64,000 nt of DNA from Adineta vaga (taxonomy: Eukaryota > Rotifera), in the NCBI GenBank assembly GCA_021613535.1, contig CP075492.1:1798001-1862000 (forward strand). Direction: 5' to 3'. Positions 1 through 12,524 of the stretch are shown here, in pieces. Position numbers and translations under genes: made by a program. Below the pieces are notes generated by a model. That model was not told where the DNA came from. It saw only the letters and a program-made list of their open reading frames with translations, and searched no databases. The stretch's first letter is position 1. Each line of letters begins with the position of its first letter.

Positions 1-1865
1 TTTCGATTAACTCCTATAAGTGAATATAATACATCCATATTATCGAGTTTGTTAAAAATATTAAGTAATATTTCATCGCTAAGTGTAAGAATATTTGCCG
101 TTGAATGTGTCATGTGTATTTCTTAGATTGTGAGTATAACTCGTCTTCTTTCTCTCTTTATATATCCGTTATACAGATAAGCGAATTTTCTCGTCGCGTC
201 TGGCCCAAAACAGACAGAAAAAATAAAACCGAATAACCAATGAAATTGCGTAAATCATATTGATTATTTCACTTTTTCTATATGGATTGGGCGTCTGACG
301 TGTTTTACAATGTGCAGTATTTTCTCTCCCGTCTGAATTCCAAGGTGACCATGTATATAGTCAAATTTGTTCGAATGTGAGCTCGGACACATCGGTAAGA
401 ATTAGTATATCATGAATAATGTACATATGAATTATATTGTATTAACATAATACATTAAAGATTTATTATTTTGACAAAGTTACATAGAAAAACAATGACT
501 TTAATCAAATTATTTCATTTACATTTTATTTTCTCTGATTTTATTCAAAAAATTTCATCAAATAGAACAAACTCGAACTAACATAGAATTTGCTCTTGAT
601 ACAAGTAACAAAAGTACGTTTTACTAAAATTAATGATTGAATTCCTATTGTAGAATAATTTAAAAATGCAATAGAATTGGTAACCGAAATATATGTACAA
701 AACCTTTGATTGACCTTGATCAATATGAGATATTTGCAAGCAGTATAGTGAATATGTTCAAGAAGGACAAAAAAATGTTGTTGTAGTATAAGAGAAAATT
801 TCTGTTTCGATTTTATTTACATAATCAATCCAATAAATTAGATTATATGGAGTAAGTTGTTTAATATATCGTGAAATGAGGTTAAGTGTTGATTTGTTTA
901 TTTAATAATTTTTATAAAAATATTGACATTTATCAAATTGTGATAAGCGCGATAAAAATCATTTGATAACTGAATTAATGGACATAGATCTCAGACAAAC
1001 AGAAAAGATAAAACTATAGTTGTGTGTGTGGATGGGTGTGGGTTAAAAGTATAGTCTGACCCACGCCCCACACCCACCCACACCCATACCCACACCCACA
1101 CTGCTGATTACCAAGTTTACAGCAGCATTGTCCTCATTTTTGTGTTTCAAGTTTTGTTTCATCATTTTCCAGTGAATCTATGATTTTGTTTGAGTTGTAC
1201 ACGTTGAACATTCGATATCTAGAAACTAAATCGAACTTTATTCGAATCCGTATAAACATAATTTCCCTTTCTGAATAAGATATGAAGTATCTCATTTATT
1301 TGATACGATACTCTTTATATATATTAAGGGAAAAGTGAGGAGTATAGATGATGATTAGTCAAGTATGCAAGAAACATGTTTCTTTTCTTCTAAAAGGAAT
1401 GTAATTGTGTCAGACGGTTCACAATTCTGTCAATATAGATAAAAATCGACAAAAAAGATTAGAAATATGAATCACATTCAAATTGATAGATCATTATCGA
1501 AAATTTTTATTCACAATCTCAAAAGCAAAAAATTGAGAAAAAAAGTATATAGTATTAAAGTCAATATTATAATGACGTGTTTAAAAAAAATGAATATTTA
1601 TTCAAAATATTTCTATTAGTATGAACATAAATACCTTAAAATCATGATATTCTAAATCAATTATCATTCTCTGTAATATGATATTAGATTTCTGTTTTTA
1701 TTTTTATTAAATTCAATGAAAAAAGACATGTTCTATTTCTATAATCATGAATATATAGAATTAACAACAACTCTTTACTAATTTTATCAAATGAGATCGA
1801 GAAAATTCCAATAAAGATTTCAAAATAAAAACGATCGTAAATTTAATATTTCTCAGCTAACACAT
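1..1865. other. Intergenic, AT-rich, no gene seen
   Basis: No convincing coding region on either strand. Short open frames here have biased AT-rich composition and no recognisable domain. The only structured element is the GT/AC-rich foldback at 1021-1102, listed separately. The last few hundred bases precede the first exon of the NHL/REJ gene and probably hold its promoter, but no specific motif can be named. Confidence 0.6.
1021..1102. repeat. Telomere-like GT/AC foldback repeat
   Basis: A G-rich left arm (GGATGGGTGTGGG) is followed after about 18 bases by a long C-rich right arm made of CCCACACCCA-type units. The arms are complementary, so single strands could fold into a hairpin. The unit contains the TGTGGG hexamer. 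This is one of about 15 such elements in the window, and this copy has an unusually long C-rich arm. Confidence 0.7.
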
Positions 1866-4800
1866 ATGAAATTATCTAATTATAATTTGTTTCTATGGTT
1901 GATCATTCTGTTCATCAATGATGGATTTTCAAGTAATTATTCAAATATTTTTTCTGTTATTTAGATGAGATTTCAAATTTAATACTTCAGTTTTATAGTA
2001 AATTTTAAAAAAAAGTAGTTTCAATCTGTAAGTATAAGAGATCTTATCCAAATATAGAATCCATAGAGAGAAACTTTTTCATTTCTGTTATACTCTCTAC
2101 TATCCGTTTTAAGATTTTAGCATAAATCATCGAGTACAAAAACTTGAAGTTCTTAATGATCCAAGTGGATTTAATCAACCAAAATTATCTTCAAATGTAA
2201 CATGGAGTGAATGTGCCGTCACTTTTGCTGATAATACTAGTTTTACTTCATTACTTCGTAACTTTTTTATCGATTCAAACGATACTATTTATCTATCTGA
2301 TTATTCTAATAACCAAATTCTCATATGGACGAATAAAAGTATTAATCCACAACGACGATTAAATGCTTCAGTATACCAATATACAAGTTTATTTGTAACA
2401 TTAAATGGTGATATTTATTTTGCGATAGCAAACCGAGGTATTCGAATCGAGAAGTTTACATTAAACTCAAAAAATAGTCAATTCGTCGTCGAATTTCCTG
2501 TAGCTTGTCGTGGTCTCTTCGTTGACATTCGAAATACTCTTTATTGTTCCATTCGATTTCAGCATCGAATAGTGAAGGTATCAATGGACGGTAATAATCG
2601 CTCAATCATAGCAATAGCAGGAACAGGTTTGAATGGATCAAACTTAAATCAACTTAATAAACCTTGGGGAATATTTATTGATATTTATTTTAATTTATAT
2701 GTAGCTGATTGTAACAATAATAGAATTCAATTATTTCGACAAGGAGAGTTCAATGGAAAAACAGTAGCTGGAAATAATATTCCAAATGGATTAACATTAA
2801 AATATCCAATGGATATTATACTTGATGGAAATGGTTTCTTATACATTGCAGATAATAATAATTATCGTATTATTCAAGTTAGAAATGATCAATTTCAATG
2901 TATTACTGGTTGCATGAAAATATTAGGATCAGCATCGAATCAATTTGGTCATGGATTTGCTCTTCGTTTTGATAGTTTTGGAAATTTGTATGTTGCTGAT
3001 GAAAGTAATAATCGTATTCAAAAATTTCATTTAGAAATGAACAAATGTAGTAAGTGTCACTAATAGATAAAATGAAAAAAATATATTTTATTTTTAAGAT
3101 TGTAATCCACCTGTTATTAAACTTGTTCCATCTGGAATATTATTAAAATTTCGTTATAATCAATATTTTCATATTAGTTCAAAAATAGAAATTCATTGTA
3201 ATAAATCTGAACCATTTTTAATACAATGGTCAATTAATCCTTGTTTACCATCATCATCATGTTCAAAAATTGATTTATCAACAAATAATCTTTATATTCC
3301 ATCAGAAAGTCTTTCATATGGAATCTATCGAATAGAATTAACTGTAACAATGATTAATTATTTTTCAATAAAATCTTCATCATTTGTTTTTATTGAAATC
3401 ATTTCATCAAATATAATTACAAATCTTATTTCATATAATAAACAAATAATTCAACATAATTATGATGATAATCTTCTTCTTAATCCCGGTCAATATTCTT
3501 ATGATCAAAATTCAATTCAATTTAATCAATATGTAAATTTTCATTGATTATAATTTTCTCGTATTTTCTTTTTTCCTATTGTTTAGGATTGGTATTATAA
3601 ATATTATTGTCGAATTTATTCAACAAATCTTGAAGAATTTCAAATATTCGAAGATTTAAATAAAAGTTATTTCTTCAATGGATGGATATATAATAATATA
3701 AATCGATCATCTGTTATAATCTTTAATAAAACATTACAATTAAATGAAACTTATCAATTTATGATTGAAATGATTCATCATAAGAATTCATCTCTTCAAT
3801 CTTTTGCTTATTTAATTGTTCAAATTGAAAATATTCAATCACCAATGATCATTATCAAGTATTTTCGATATTTTTCTCTTCATTTTTCTTCTTTAAATAT
3901 AAATATTTAGTTGTATTATTGTGACAATGTGTTTTCCAAAAGAAGATTTATTCTATGTCAATCGACATACATATTTATCACTTTCATCAATATGTTCGAG
4001 AAATTGTTCACAAAAATTAAGAAATATTATCTGGAATATTTATCAAGGAAAAAGAATTTTCTCAAATAAAACAATTCAATGGAATTCAATAACATTATCT
4101 TCTTCAATCTTTGGTAAATAAACATCTTGAGGGTGTAGATTTATGATGTTAACCTTTTTAACTCATACCTACGCCGTCTCTGTAATACACATAACTTTCG
4201 GACATTTATTTAGGTTTAAATACGAAAAATTTACTTGTAATGAAAATTGTTTTTATAACATATTCGACAATTAAATATTGGCGTTTTCAAGTTATTTATG
4301 AATTTGAATCTGAAACAAGTAAAAGTATATTTGATATTGAATTAAATGATCAACCAGAAAATGGTTTTTGTTCAATTAATCCATTAAATGGAACAATGTT
4401 AACTTTATTTACAATTAATTGTACAAATTGGTTTGATAAAGATGGAATAAAAGATTATTCAATTTATGGTTATATACTTATTCTTTCATTTCTAATAAGA
4501 GAAATTCTTTTCATTTTATTTTAGGTTGGATAATAAATCCCAAAAAACGACTATTATTATCTTCAACAACAAATTCATTAATTTCTCTTCGATTACCTAT
4601 AAATATTCATTTAATTATTGAAATTCGTGATACATTTCATTGTCTTACTGAATATAACTTTTCATCAATAATAATCGATTCAAATTCTTCATTAATTTCC
4701 AAATTAATTGACATTTTACAAGAAGAATTATCAAATAATGATCAATACCGAATTGGACAAATTATTTTCTCAATATCTGAATTCTTCAATGAAATAACTC

Positions 4801-6266
4801 GTAATACAATGTTAAATAATCTTAAAAACTCCGTTACCTCATTTCATAATAATTACTCGAATAAAAATCGATCTGATAATAATTTGAATTTAACAACAAT
4901 AAATAAAAATGCAAATATTCGTGAAGAATTAATGATAATTCTCATTCAATCATCAATTCTTTCAATTTTAACTGAAACAACAAATGAATTAACACGACAA
5001 ACTTTTGTAAATATGAACATTATTTTCTTCTTTATTTTGATTTCAATTCTATTTTTAAGATCATTGGATTAAAGAAATCTTCTCAATTAACTTCTTTTAT
5101 TAAATTCAATTTAAATCAATTGTCATATGAAGATATTTATTTACTTACAACATTTATTATCGAATGTATTACAAATATTCATACTGTTAAGATCTTATTT
5201 AGAATATTAATATAATCTGATTGTAGAATGTTTTCTATAGAGTATAAATGGACCATTACAAGAACGTATGCAAATACTTCAATCAGATTATTCTTCAAAT
5301 TTATTCAATCAAAAACAAATTGTATATAAAAAAAAGATGTTCAATCTATTTTCTTCTATAAAACAAATTTCATTTATAGGTAAATACAATGACAGATGAA
5401 ATGAATGATGTAATTTCATCGTTAACATCAAGTTTAAATATTCATTTACATATTAATCAATGTTTGAGTATCAATACATCAGCAGTATTGTTTCTATTAG
5501 AAAAATTTTCATTAAACTCAACGATTCTTATTCGAATAATGATGAATTTTAAAAAAATAATTTCTTTCTTTTTTCTTATAGAAAATAATGCAACCCTTAT
5601 CTTCATATGGAAATTCATCGGAATCTTTTCATACAAATTTATCTCGATTATTTTCTTTATCAATTCTTGATGAAAATCAAATTGATCTTCAAATAAATCC
5701 AATTGAATTTTTTATTCCTCGAGATCCAAATCTAAATATTCCCGAAATGTTCTTACAAAATCTAACAAATCTTAATAAAAAACATCTTCAATTTCATTTT
5801 TATTTATTTAATTTAACAAAAAATTATTCAATTCATTTTGAAATTCATCCATTACAAATCAATATATCTTATTTATTAATTTATGAATTTGATCATAAAC
5901 CACAAATAAATTTAATTGAAAATTGGATTTTCTTATGTCCTTTTAATTTAACAAATGATCAAATATATATATGTTCATTTTCTTAATAATCAACAAACAT
6001 TAAATCATCATTCAATTATTTATGGAATTCGTGAATTAACATTCAATGAAATGAATCAATATTGTTCAAATGAAAATTTTTATTTAAATCCATCAATAAT
6101 AAATCAACCAAGAAAATTTTTATCACATTATCAAATTCGACTTTATCAATCAGCTTGTTTTGATCTTGATTCAAATAATAATTGGCAATCAGATGGAGTA
6201 CTTGTTGGACCATTAACTAATCACTATCGAACACAATGTTTTTTAACACATTTAAAATCATCTTGA
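1866..6266 (+). CDS. Secreted NHL / REJ / GPS protein (polycystin-1-like), 3' end damaged
   Basis: Exons by eye: 1866-1932, 2114-3049, 3099-3532, 3587-3858, 3911-4113, 4214-4468, 4525-5006, 5060-5185, 5241-5321, 5380-about 5468, 5582-about 5960, then a shifted frame to 6266. Phases agree at every junction up to 5380. Exon 1 gives a signal peptide starting MKLSNYNLFLWLIILF. Exon 2 is an NHL propeller with blades such as LYVADCNNNRIQLF. Exons 3-9 resemble the REJ region of polycystin-1 (GFCSINPLNGT followed by NWFDKDGIKDYS). The end resembles a GPS module (WQSDGVLVGPLTNHY, then QCFLTHL). The frame between exons 11 and 12 breaks in an AT-dinucleotide run near 5965, and the donor near 5468 is doubtful. 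The sequence stops right after the GPS, so the 7TM/TRP-like membrane part of polycystins is absent. It is either a decaying gene or a secreted derivative. Family assignment good, functionality uncertain. Confidence 0.7.
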
Positions 6267-7215
6267 TCTTAACAATCAGAATTATAGTTCTCATATAAAA
6301 GTCAACATATCAAAATAAGCAACAAATTCAGTTATTGCTTTGAATTTCATGTTTTATCGAATAAAATCCATGATTATTCTATTAAGTATTGAAATAAATA
6401 AATGATATTGAGGGCAGTGACGTAACCAGGATTTTCAGACAAATGGGCAAAAGGTTTTTACGTGACAAAAAACTGCAAAATAAGGAAAACAAATAATATA
6501 TTACTAAATATGCTTTAGGCGAACATTTTTGCTCCACCGAAATCTCAGCGCTATTATCCATCTAGCAAGTAAGTACGAATGATAATTTCTTTCATCTCGG
6601 TAGTACATCGCTTCTAATAATGAAACTGTACACTCTTTATCAAAGTCGATTTAAATTAACACCTTGTTTGTTATCTATAGTAAGAGCATCATTTTTTCAA
6701 GAAGACTATATTGGCTTTGGCTAATCAGTCACAGAAAAATATCGACTATAGATTTATCACATTATTGTTGGTTACAATGTGAAAAATGGACATGTATTTC
6801 TCGAAAGAGTCTATTTCTCGCTTGAATCTATAGTTAAACGTCATTCGATCTTTCGAACAGCATTATGTACTTTGAGGATGTGAGTGTGTGTCGAAGCCGA
6901 ATATAGAGGGAGACACTCATTACACTAACAGTCGTATGGACACAAATGATTATCGAAAATTTTTATAGATGTTTCTGTAAATATTTTTCGTAAATTATAT
7001 AAATAATTTAAATAGAATCGCTTCGGCTTCGGCCAATTATAATGACCCACGTTGTAGGTGTTCAAATTGTGTCATGACAACTGATTCAACAATTTACGAT
7101 TACGACATTATCACGAAAAGGAACAATAAAAAGTAAACGATAAAATTCTTTTTTTCATTTTTTCCAAGAACAAAATTTCTTTTGTTTTTTAGTTTGCTGT
7201 ATTTATTAACGCGAA
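6267..7215. other. Intergenic with a degraded repeat
   Basis: No gene seen between the GPS-like end of the upstream gene and the start of the ADP/ATP carrier. It contains the hAT-like remnant at 6416-6545. It also holds short runs such as CTTCGGCTTCGGCC near 7021-7034 that recall the inverted repeat at 23826-23940. The bases just before 7216 should include the carrier promoter and leader. Confidence 0.5.
6416..6545 (+). repeat. Degraded hAT-like terminal region, dispersed copy
   Basis: Starts CAGTGACGTAACCAGGAT, close to the terminus CAGTGGCGGAACCAGGAT of the 57-bp element at 26355. Downstream it keeps the order GACAAA..TGGG, TTTTTACGTGAC.., TATGCTTTAGGCGAAC. A diverged copy of that order lies at 45091-45215 (GACAAACTGACAATGGGG, TATACCTTAGGCAAAC). 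No matching far end or target duplication was found, so this is only a partial copy. Confidence 0.5.
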
Positions 7216-8667
7216 ATGGCGGCAGTGGTAAAGATCTCTGGTAATAAATATATAACTAAATAACGATTTAATCTATTTAGAAAGAGAAACCGAAATTAAG
7301 CTTCATTGAAAATTTTGCACTCAGTGGTGTAGCTGCTATTGTTTCAAAAACAGCTGCAGCTCCTATTGAACGTGTCAAATTACTCAGACAAACTGAACCG
7401 GAATTATTAAAACAACGTATTATCGATCGACCATACACCAGTGTTATTGATTGTACAGTACGAACGTTTAAAAATGAAGGTTTATTATCATTCTGGCGAG
7501 GAAATTTAGCAAATTGTATTCGATACTTTCCCACCCAAGTATGTTATGAAGAAGAAAAGTTTTTTAGTGAAATAAACAAGTAACGCTCGTCGAGCCGACT
7601 CACTCAATCCTCGACTGTGGAGGACGAATATTTTCAGTTTGACTCAATAGTGAGATGAATTGATCTGGAAACTTAAGATACGAGAAAACGGCTTTCATGT
7701 CATTGTTGAAATATGTAGCCACATTCGAAAACAGAATGTTAACTTTGTTTTCGTAAAATAAATTTCACCCAAAACCCAGGTCTATACCCCCACCCACAGT
7801 TTCACCCAACACCCATCTCTATACCTCCACCAATGATTTCACCGAATACCTAACTCTATACCCACCCACGATATCAGGCGTCCCATCACTGATTTTTTTT
7901 TGTTGACCCTTGACCTTGACACAAACCCACAGACAAACAAACTTTTTTTTCTTCATATGACCCTCCTTACAGTCGAGGGAATATATTGTTTTTTCTTTTA
8001 GGCTTTGAATTTTGCCTTCAAAGACAAAATTAAAGCAATGTTTAAAAAAAATAAAAACGATACGTATATAGTCGAACTCTCGAAAAATATTGCCAGTGGT
8101 GGTGTAGCCGGTGCATTGTCATTATGTTTTGTTTATTCACTTGATTATGCTCGTACACGTTTAGCTAATGATCTTAAAAATACGAAAAAAAGTGGTAGTG
8201 AACGTCAATACAAAGGTCTGATTGATGTTTATAAAAAAACTTTCGCTACCGATGGTATTGCTGGTCTTTATCGTGGTTTCGTTATTTCATGTGTTGGTAT
8301 TGTTATTTATCGTGGTTGTTATTTCGGTTTTTATGATACATTGAAAGAACCTTTACTTGGTCAAAATCCTGATCTTTTTCTTTTATTTTTACTTGGTTAT
8401 GGTGTTACAGTTACATCCGGTCTCATTTCATATCCAATCGATACTATTCGACGACGTATGATGATGACATCAGGTCAAGCTGTTAAATATAAAGGATCAA
8501 TAGATTGTATGTTACATGTCATCCGTAATGATGGTGTTATTTCATTATTTAAAGGAGCTGGTGCCAATATTCTCAGAGGTATTGCTGGTGCTGGTGTTTT
8601 AGCCGGTTTTGACAAACTTGTACAAGTTTATACCGGTATCAAAGTTGATACTAGCGGTAGTGGTTAA
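7216..8667 (+). CDS. Mitochondrial ADP/ATP carrier (adenine nucleotide translocase)
   Basis: Exchanges ADP and ATP across the inner mitochondrial membrane. Three exons: 7216-7227 (MAAV), 7281-7538 and 8002-8667, with introns of 53 and 463 bp, all phase 0, giving about 311 residues (family about 300). Three carrier repeats are visible, with signatures around [27 protein letters not shown] and [15 protein letters not shown]. The RRRMMM sequence is the diagnostic ADP/ATP-carrier motif. The C-terminal KVDTSGSG tail is a short extension. ATG 7216 is supported by the good donor GTG|GTAAAG. The second intron holds a three-unit minisatellite, which explains its unusual length. Well conserved and apparently functional. 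Confidence 0.93.
7763..7873. repeat. 37-bp minisatellite, three units, in carrier intron 2
   Basis: Three consecutive units begin TTTCACCC/TTTCACCG at 7763, 7800 and 7837, exactly 37 bp apart. Each carries CTCTATACC or TCTATACCC followed by CACCCAC-like text. The C-rich strand resembles the right arms of the telomere-like foldbacks, so the array may derive from one. Confidence 0.75.
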
Positions 8668-8904
8668 TAACAAAAAACAATAGGACAATATCCTTTTCTA
8701 GTTACCTTTTCTTTGTCCACTTACACCCTTCTTATATTTTTTGAGCATTTCAAAAACCCATAATTTGTACTAACATTTAAAAAGGAAATTTAAATAAAAT
8801 GGAAACAAAATGGAATGAAAACTTACCTGAAGTCCCCATCCACACCCTTCGCCCATGGTATTCAGTATCATGCTATGCTTGTGTTCATTTTTGACCACGT
8901 TTAG
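8668..8904. other. 3' flank of the carrier gene
   Basis: AT-rich, with an AAATAAAA stretch near 8793-8800 that could serve polyadenylation. It also has a short C-rich stretch (CCCATCCACACCCTTCGCCC, about 8838-8857) resembling one arm of the foldback family without a partner arm. Confidence 0.4.
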
Positions 8905-9309
8905 ATAGTGATACTACTTATCTAACCATTGTATATAGACAAGGAGGATGTAATGCACATGTAAGTAATGATCAGAGATCGACTGATATCTTTATTAACA
9001 TTACTATTGAATAGGATAGTTATTGGCCTCAATATCCATTAAAGATGACATTACAGAAAGAAGCAAACTGTTTTACTAATGGTGTTATTCAACATGAATT
9101 ATTGCATGTTTTGAGTAAATAGAATATTTTAATCGATTGAACTTTTCTTTCTTTCTTTTAATAGGCTTTAAATCATGAAAATCAACGACCTGATTGTGAC
9201 AATTATGTTTAAATCAACTATGCAAATATCGATTATCAATGGCTAATATAGACAATAATCGAGATACAGTTTGTTTTCTTGATTTAAACAATATGAGTAT
9301 ATTGCCTAT
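8905..9309 (+). pseudogene. Astacin (M12A) metalloprotease fragment, decayed
   Basis: Translation in pieces gives RQGGCNAH, then DSYWPQYPLKMTL, then CFTNGVIQHELLHVL and LNHENQRPDCDNYV. This is the astacin zinc site (HExxHxxxxxH followed by a conserved ExxRxD), whose family consensus is HELxHxxGFxHExxRxDRD. A TAA stop follows at YV, before INYANIDYQW. The frame then shifts, and the conserved CFLDLNNMS text is read in another frame from 9239. Canonical introns remain (GTAAGT at about 8960, and one before 9165). Both protein ends are missing. The 3' side is cut by the telomere-like foldback at 9310. Confidence 0.75.
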
Positions 9310-9367
9310 CTTGAGGGTGGGTGTGGGTGAAAAAGTAACAACCATACACTTACCCTCACACCCTCAC
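9310..9367. repeat. Telomere-like GT/AC foldback repeat
   Basis: CTTGAGGGTGGGTGTGGGTG at the left and CTTACCCTCACACCCTCAC at the right, with about 20 bases between. It directly abuts the astacin remnant and separates it from unrelated coding-like debris. Confidence 0.75.
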
Positions 9368-9369
9368 GC

Positions 9370-9801
9370 TTTTAATTATAATACAGTTTTATCCGATGAA
9401 AAAGAATTTATATTTAATGGTTGTATTCTTTATCAATTTATTTCTCCATTTTGGATCAATCGACGACTCATCGTAGAAATTGAATGGATTACAGATGTAG
9501 CAACTATTTATTCTTTTTTGGAAATTACTCAACCTATTTTTATTAGAATTCTTCATGAAATTTTTCATCTTTTACCTAATCTTTATTTGTTAAAAATGTT
9601 ATCGATATTCAATTATTCTTTCAAGTTATTTTGATGAAAATTAATAATGAAAAAGATTGCAATATTCGTTTATTAGCCATAACTATTCCAACAGTTGATG
9701 ATCAAATGTTAAATGAAATACAAGATTTAATTCAAATCAGAAATCTTGTTTTTAATTATAAGATTAAACGCACAAATGATACGATTTTCTTGCAAATGTA
9801 A
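9370..9801 (+). pseudogene. Coding-like debris, possibly an F-box/LRR-type gene fragment
   Basis: Two open stretches in different frames read protein-like: LHEIFHLLPNLYLLKML (within about 9550-9600) and IRLLAITIPTVDDQMLNEI (about 9665-9725), ending at a stop near 9799. The first resembles leucine-rich repeats of an F-box-type protein, but I do not recognise the family firmly. No start codon or complete exon structure is apparent. A remnant is likelier than a gene. Confidence 0.3.
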
Positions 9802-9842
9802 TCATTCTCTTCTAAATAAAATAAAGTCGGACGATAATTAGT

Positions 9843-9895
9843 CGAGGGTATGGGTGTAGATAATTAATCAATACGCCCATCCACACCCACCCTTC
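9843..9895. repeat. Telomere-like GT/AC foldback repeat, diverged
   Basis: CGAGGGTATGGGTGTAGAT on the left and CGCCCATCCACACCCACCCTTC on the right enclose about 12 bases. It is an imperfect copy of the family. Confidence 0.65.
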
Positions 9896-10056
9896 ATTCT
9901 TACTGTAATATAATGTATTCTGTCGATGTTAACAAAGTAAGTAAATAGTATTTTAAATCAATTAAATCTGCTTTAAAAATAGACTTGTGTATGTTTATTG
10001 TTCAGGTTCATTATGAACAAATAGTTGAAACTATTGATGATATGAAAAGTAAAATA

Positions 10057-12470
10057 TTAGTTTTTGCAAATGTTTAAATAAACGAGTAATTCATCAGATT
10101 TGCCGTTTGTAACAATCAAATCGAGTTTTTTGTCATTATTGAGATCGACGGCCGTAAGAGAATCAGGTAAATTGCCAGTTGAATAACGCAATTCAATTGG
10201 AAAGGTTCCATCTCCTTGACCCATTAGTACAAATAAAGTACGTTCACTTTGGCTGATCATTGCCAGATCCAGCATGTTATCATTATTGAAATCGCCAGTT
10301 ACCGGAGAATACAATTGTTTACACACGGTAGTATTTAATAAATGTCGAAATGTTCCGTTTCCATTTCCAAGCAATATGCTAATTGAAGCATCCCCAAACC
10401 TAGTCACTATTAGATCGAGTATTTTGTCATTGTTGAAATCACCAGATTTTATAGATATTGGAACTTTTCCAAGTTCGTAACTCAAAAGAACTTGAAAGGT
10501 TCCATTACCATTGCCAAGTAATATCATAATTGTATGACTGTAACGATGGACAATTGCTAGATCTTGCTTCTTATCCTCATTGAAGTCACCTGAAGTTAGA
10601 GAGACTGGACCAGCGTGAATGCCACGGTTTATGGATGTCTGAAAGCTCCCATTTGCATTACCAAGTAGTATACTGATAGTGCTGTCGAGCATGTTGGTTA
10701 CAACTAGATCCAGTATTTGATCATTATTGAAATCATTTGATTCGATGAAAGCTGGTTTTCTACCAACTGCATATTTGACTGGATGTTGAAACATTCTATT
10801 TCCATTGCCTAATAGTACACTGACAGCATTATCATTTTCAAGGACCACTGCTAAATCCAAGTTACTATCATTATTGAAATCACCTGAAATTATCGACAAT
10901 GGTTCTTCACCAACCGGATAAATCATCGGAATATGAAATATTCCATCTTCATTGCCAAAAAGTACAGTAATAGTGATCATATAGTTGTTGATTACAGCCA
11001 GATCTAGTTTCTTATCATTATTGAAATCACTTGATGTGATAAAACGTGGACGGTCACCAACAATATAATACATTGGAATTTGAAAAATACTATCTCTACT
11101 ACCAAAGAGCACACTAATGGTATCATTATATTGATGAACTACTGCCAGATCCTGTATGTTATCATTATTGAAATCACCGGATATTAGACTGTCTGGAAAC
11201 TCACCAACTTTATAATTTAATACTACCGAAAACATTCCTTCACCATCACCAAGTAATACACTGATGCTGTCGTTGTATCCATTAAGTATTGCCAGATCTA
11301 GTTTTTTGTCATTATTGAAATCATTTGAAACTATTGATAGTGGTTCATTACCAACTGAGAAGGAGATTGCAGTTTGAAAGTGTCCATTTCCATAACCTAG
11401 TAGCACAGTAATTATATTTTCAAAAAGATAAACCACTACGATATCCACGTTTTTATCATTATCAAAATCGCCTGATAGCATATATCTTGGATACATACTA
11501 ACTGTGTGATTCAATACAGTTGAAAAAGATCCATTACCACTGCCCAGCAATAAGGTGACTGTATTTTCATTACTATTAGCCACTGCCAGATCCAACTTTT
11601 TATCATTATTAAAATCATCCGATAAAATGAAATAAGGCTCTTGACCGACTATATATTTCATTGAATTCTGAAAAGTTCCATTACCAACACCAAGTAATAC
11701 AATAACCGTATTATCATCAGAAGTGACTACTGCTAGATCTATTTTGTGATCGTAATTATAATCGCCTACTGTGATAGATTTTGGAGGTTCTTGAAAATTA
11801 TAATTGATTGGCTTCTGAAAAATTCCGTTACCATCACCGCGCAAAACACTAATGCTGCGATCGTAGAAATTGCCTACGACTAAATCAGACTTGTTATCAT
11901 TATTAAAATCAGCTGCTATCATAAAGACAGGATTATCGCGATTCATATAATGTCCCACTTGTAGAAGTGTTCCATCACCATTACCAGGAAATAATGTAAC
12001 TGTACCGTCAACAAAGTTTGCTACCGCAACATCTAATTCTGTGTCATTGGTAAAATAACCAACTGTTGTTGAGTATGGAGTATCACCGGTTTTATAAGTT
12101 TTGGGTTCTTGAAAGGAGTAATTGCATACAGGCGCTAGAAAAGCAATTATATGGATAGATTGAATATTTTGAGGATGGGTCAGAGGTTCTAATGAGCATT
12201 CATACTCTTTCTAATAACAAGAAAAAAAATATAGAACATGAGCCTGCGGATCGAGCTAAAAATCTTATTACATTCTCCACACTTGCTACGAATGTCAGCC
12301 TTCTGAAAGAGGAAGAAAGCTTTAAGATGAAGATAAGGAAAAATATACCTGTTGGATCATTATTAGATCTTGTTTTCAAAACAGAACCCAACACAATTCC
12401 TACCATCAGCAAAATCAATAAAATACTGATTGGAATAACAATTTTTTTCTTTTGATACCATTTATATCTT
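10057..12470 (-). CDS. Membrane-anchored FG-GAP/VCBS beta-propeller protein
   Basis: The large exon runs from 12188 down to the stop at 10057 (about 710 codons). A small upstream exon ending at 12349 joins in phase 1 (donor CAACAG|GTATAT, acceptor CATTAG). The small exon encodes a basic stretch (RYKWYQKKK) and a hydrophobic segment (IVIPISILLILLMVGIVLGS), so a signal-anchor (type II) topology is likely. The large exon carries about fifteen repeats of roughly 46 residues of the form DFNNDKKLDLAV...VLLGNGNGTF. This is the FG-GAP/VCBS blade with a DxNxDxxxD calcium loop, as in integrin alpha propellers. The first exon shows no in-frame ATG before an upstream stop, so the true 5' end is unresolved and 12470 is approximate. 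Likely an extracellular adhesion or ligand-binding protein; substrate unknown. Confidence 0.8.
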
Positions 12471-12524
12471 TGAAATATAATGGAATACTTTATAAGAAAA
12501 AAATCTAAAACTCAACTATAGGAC

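Noticed and set aside
541-723. 60-codon open frame on the minus strand
   Set aside because: Low-complexity AT-rich translation, no splice context or domain.
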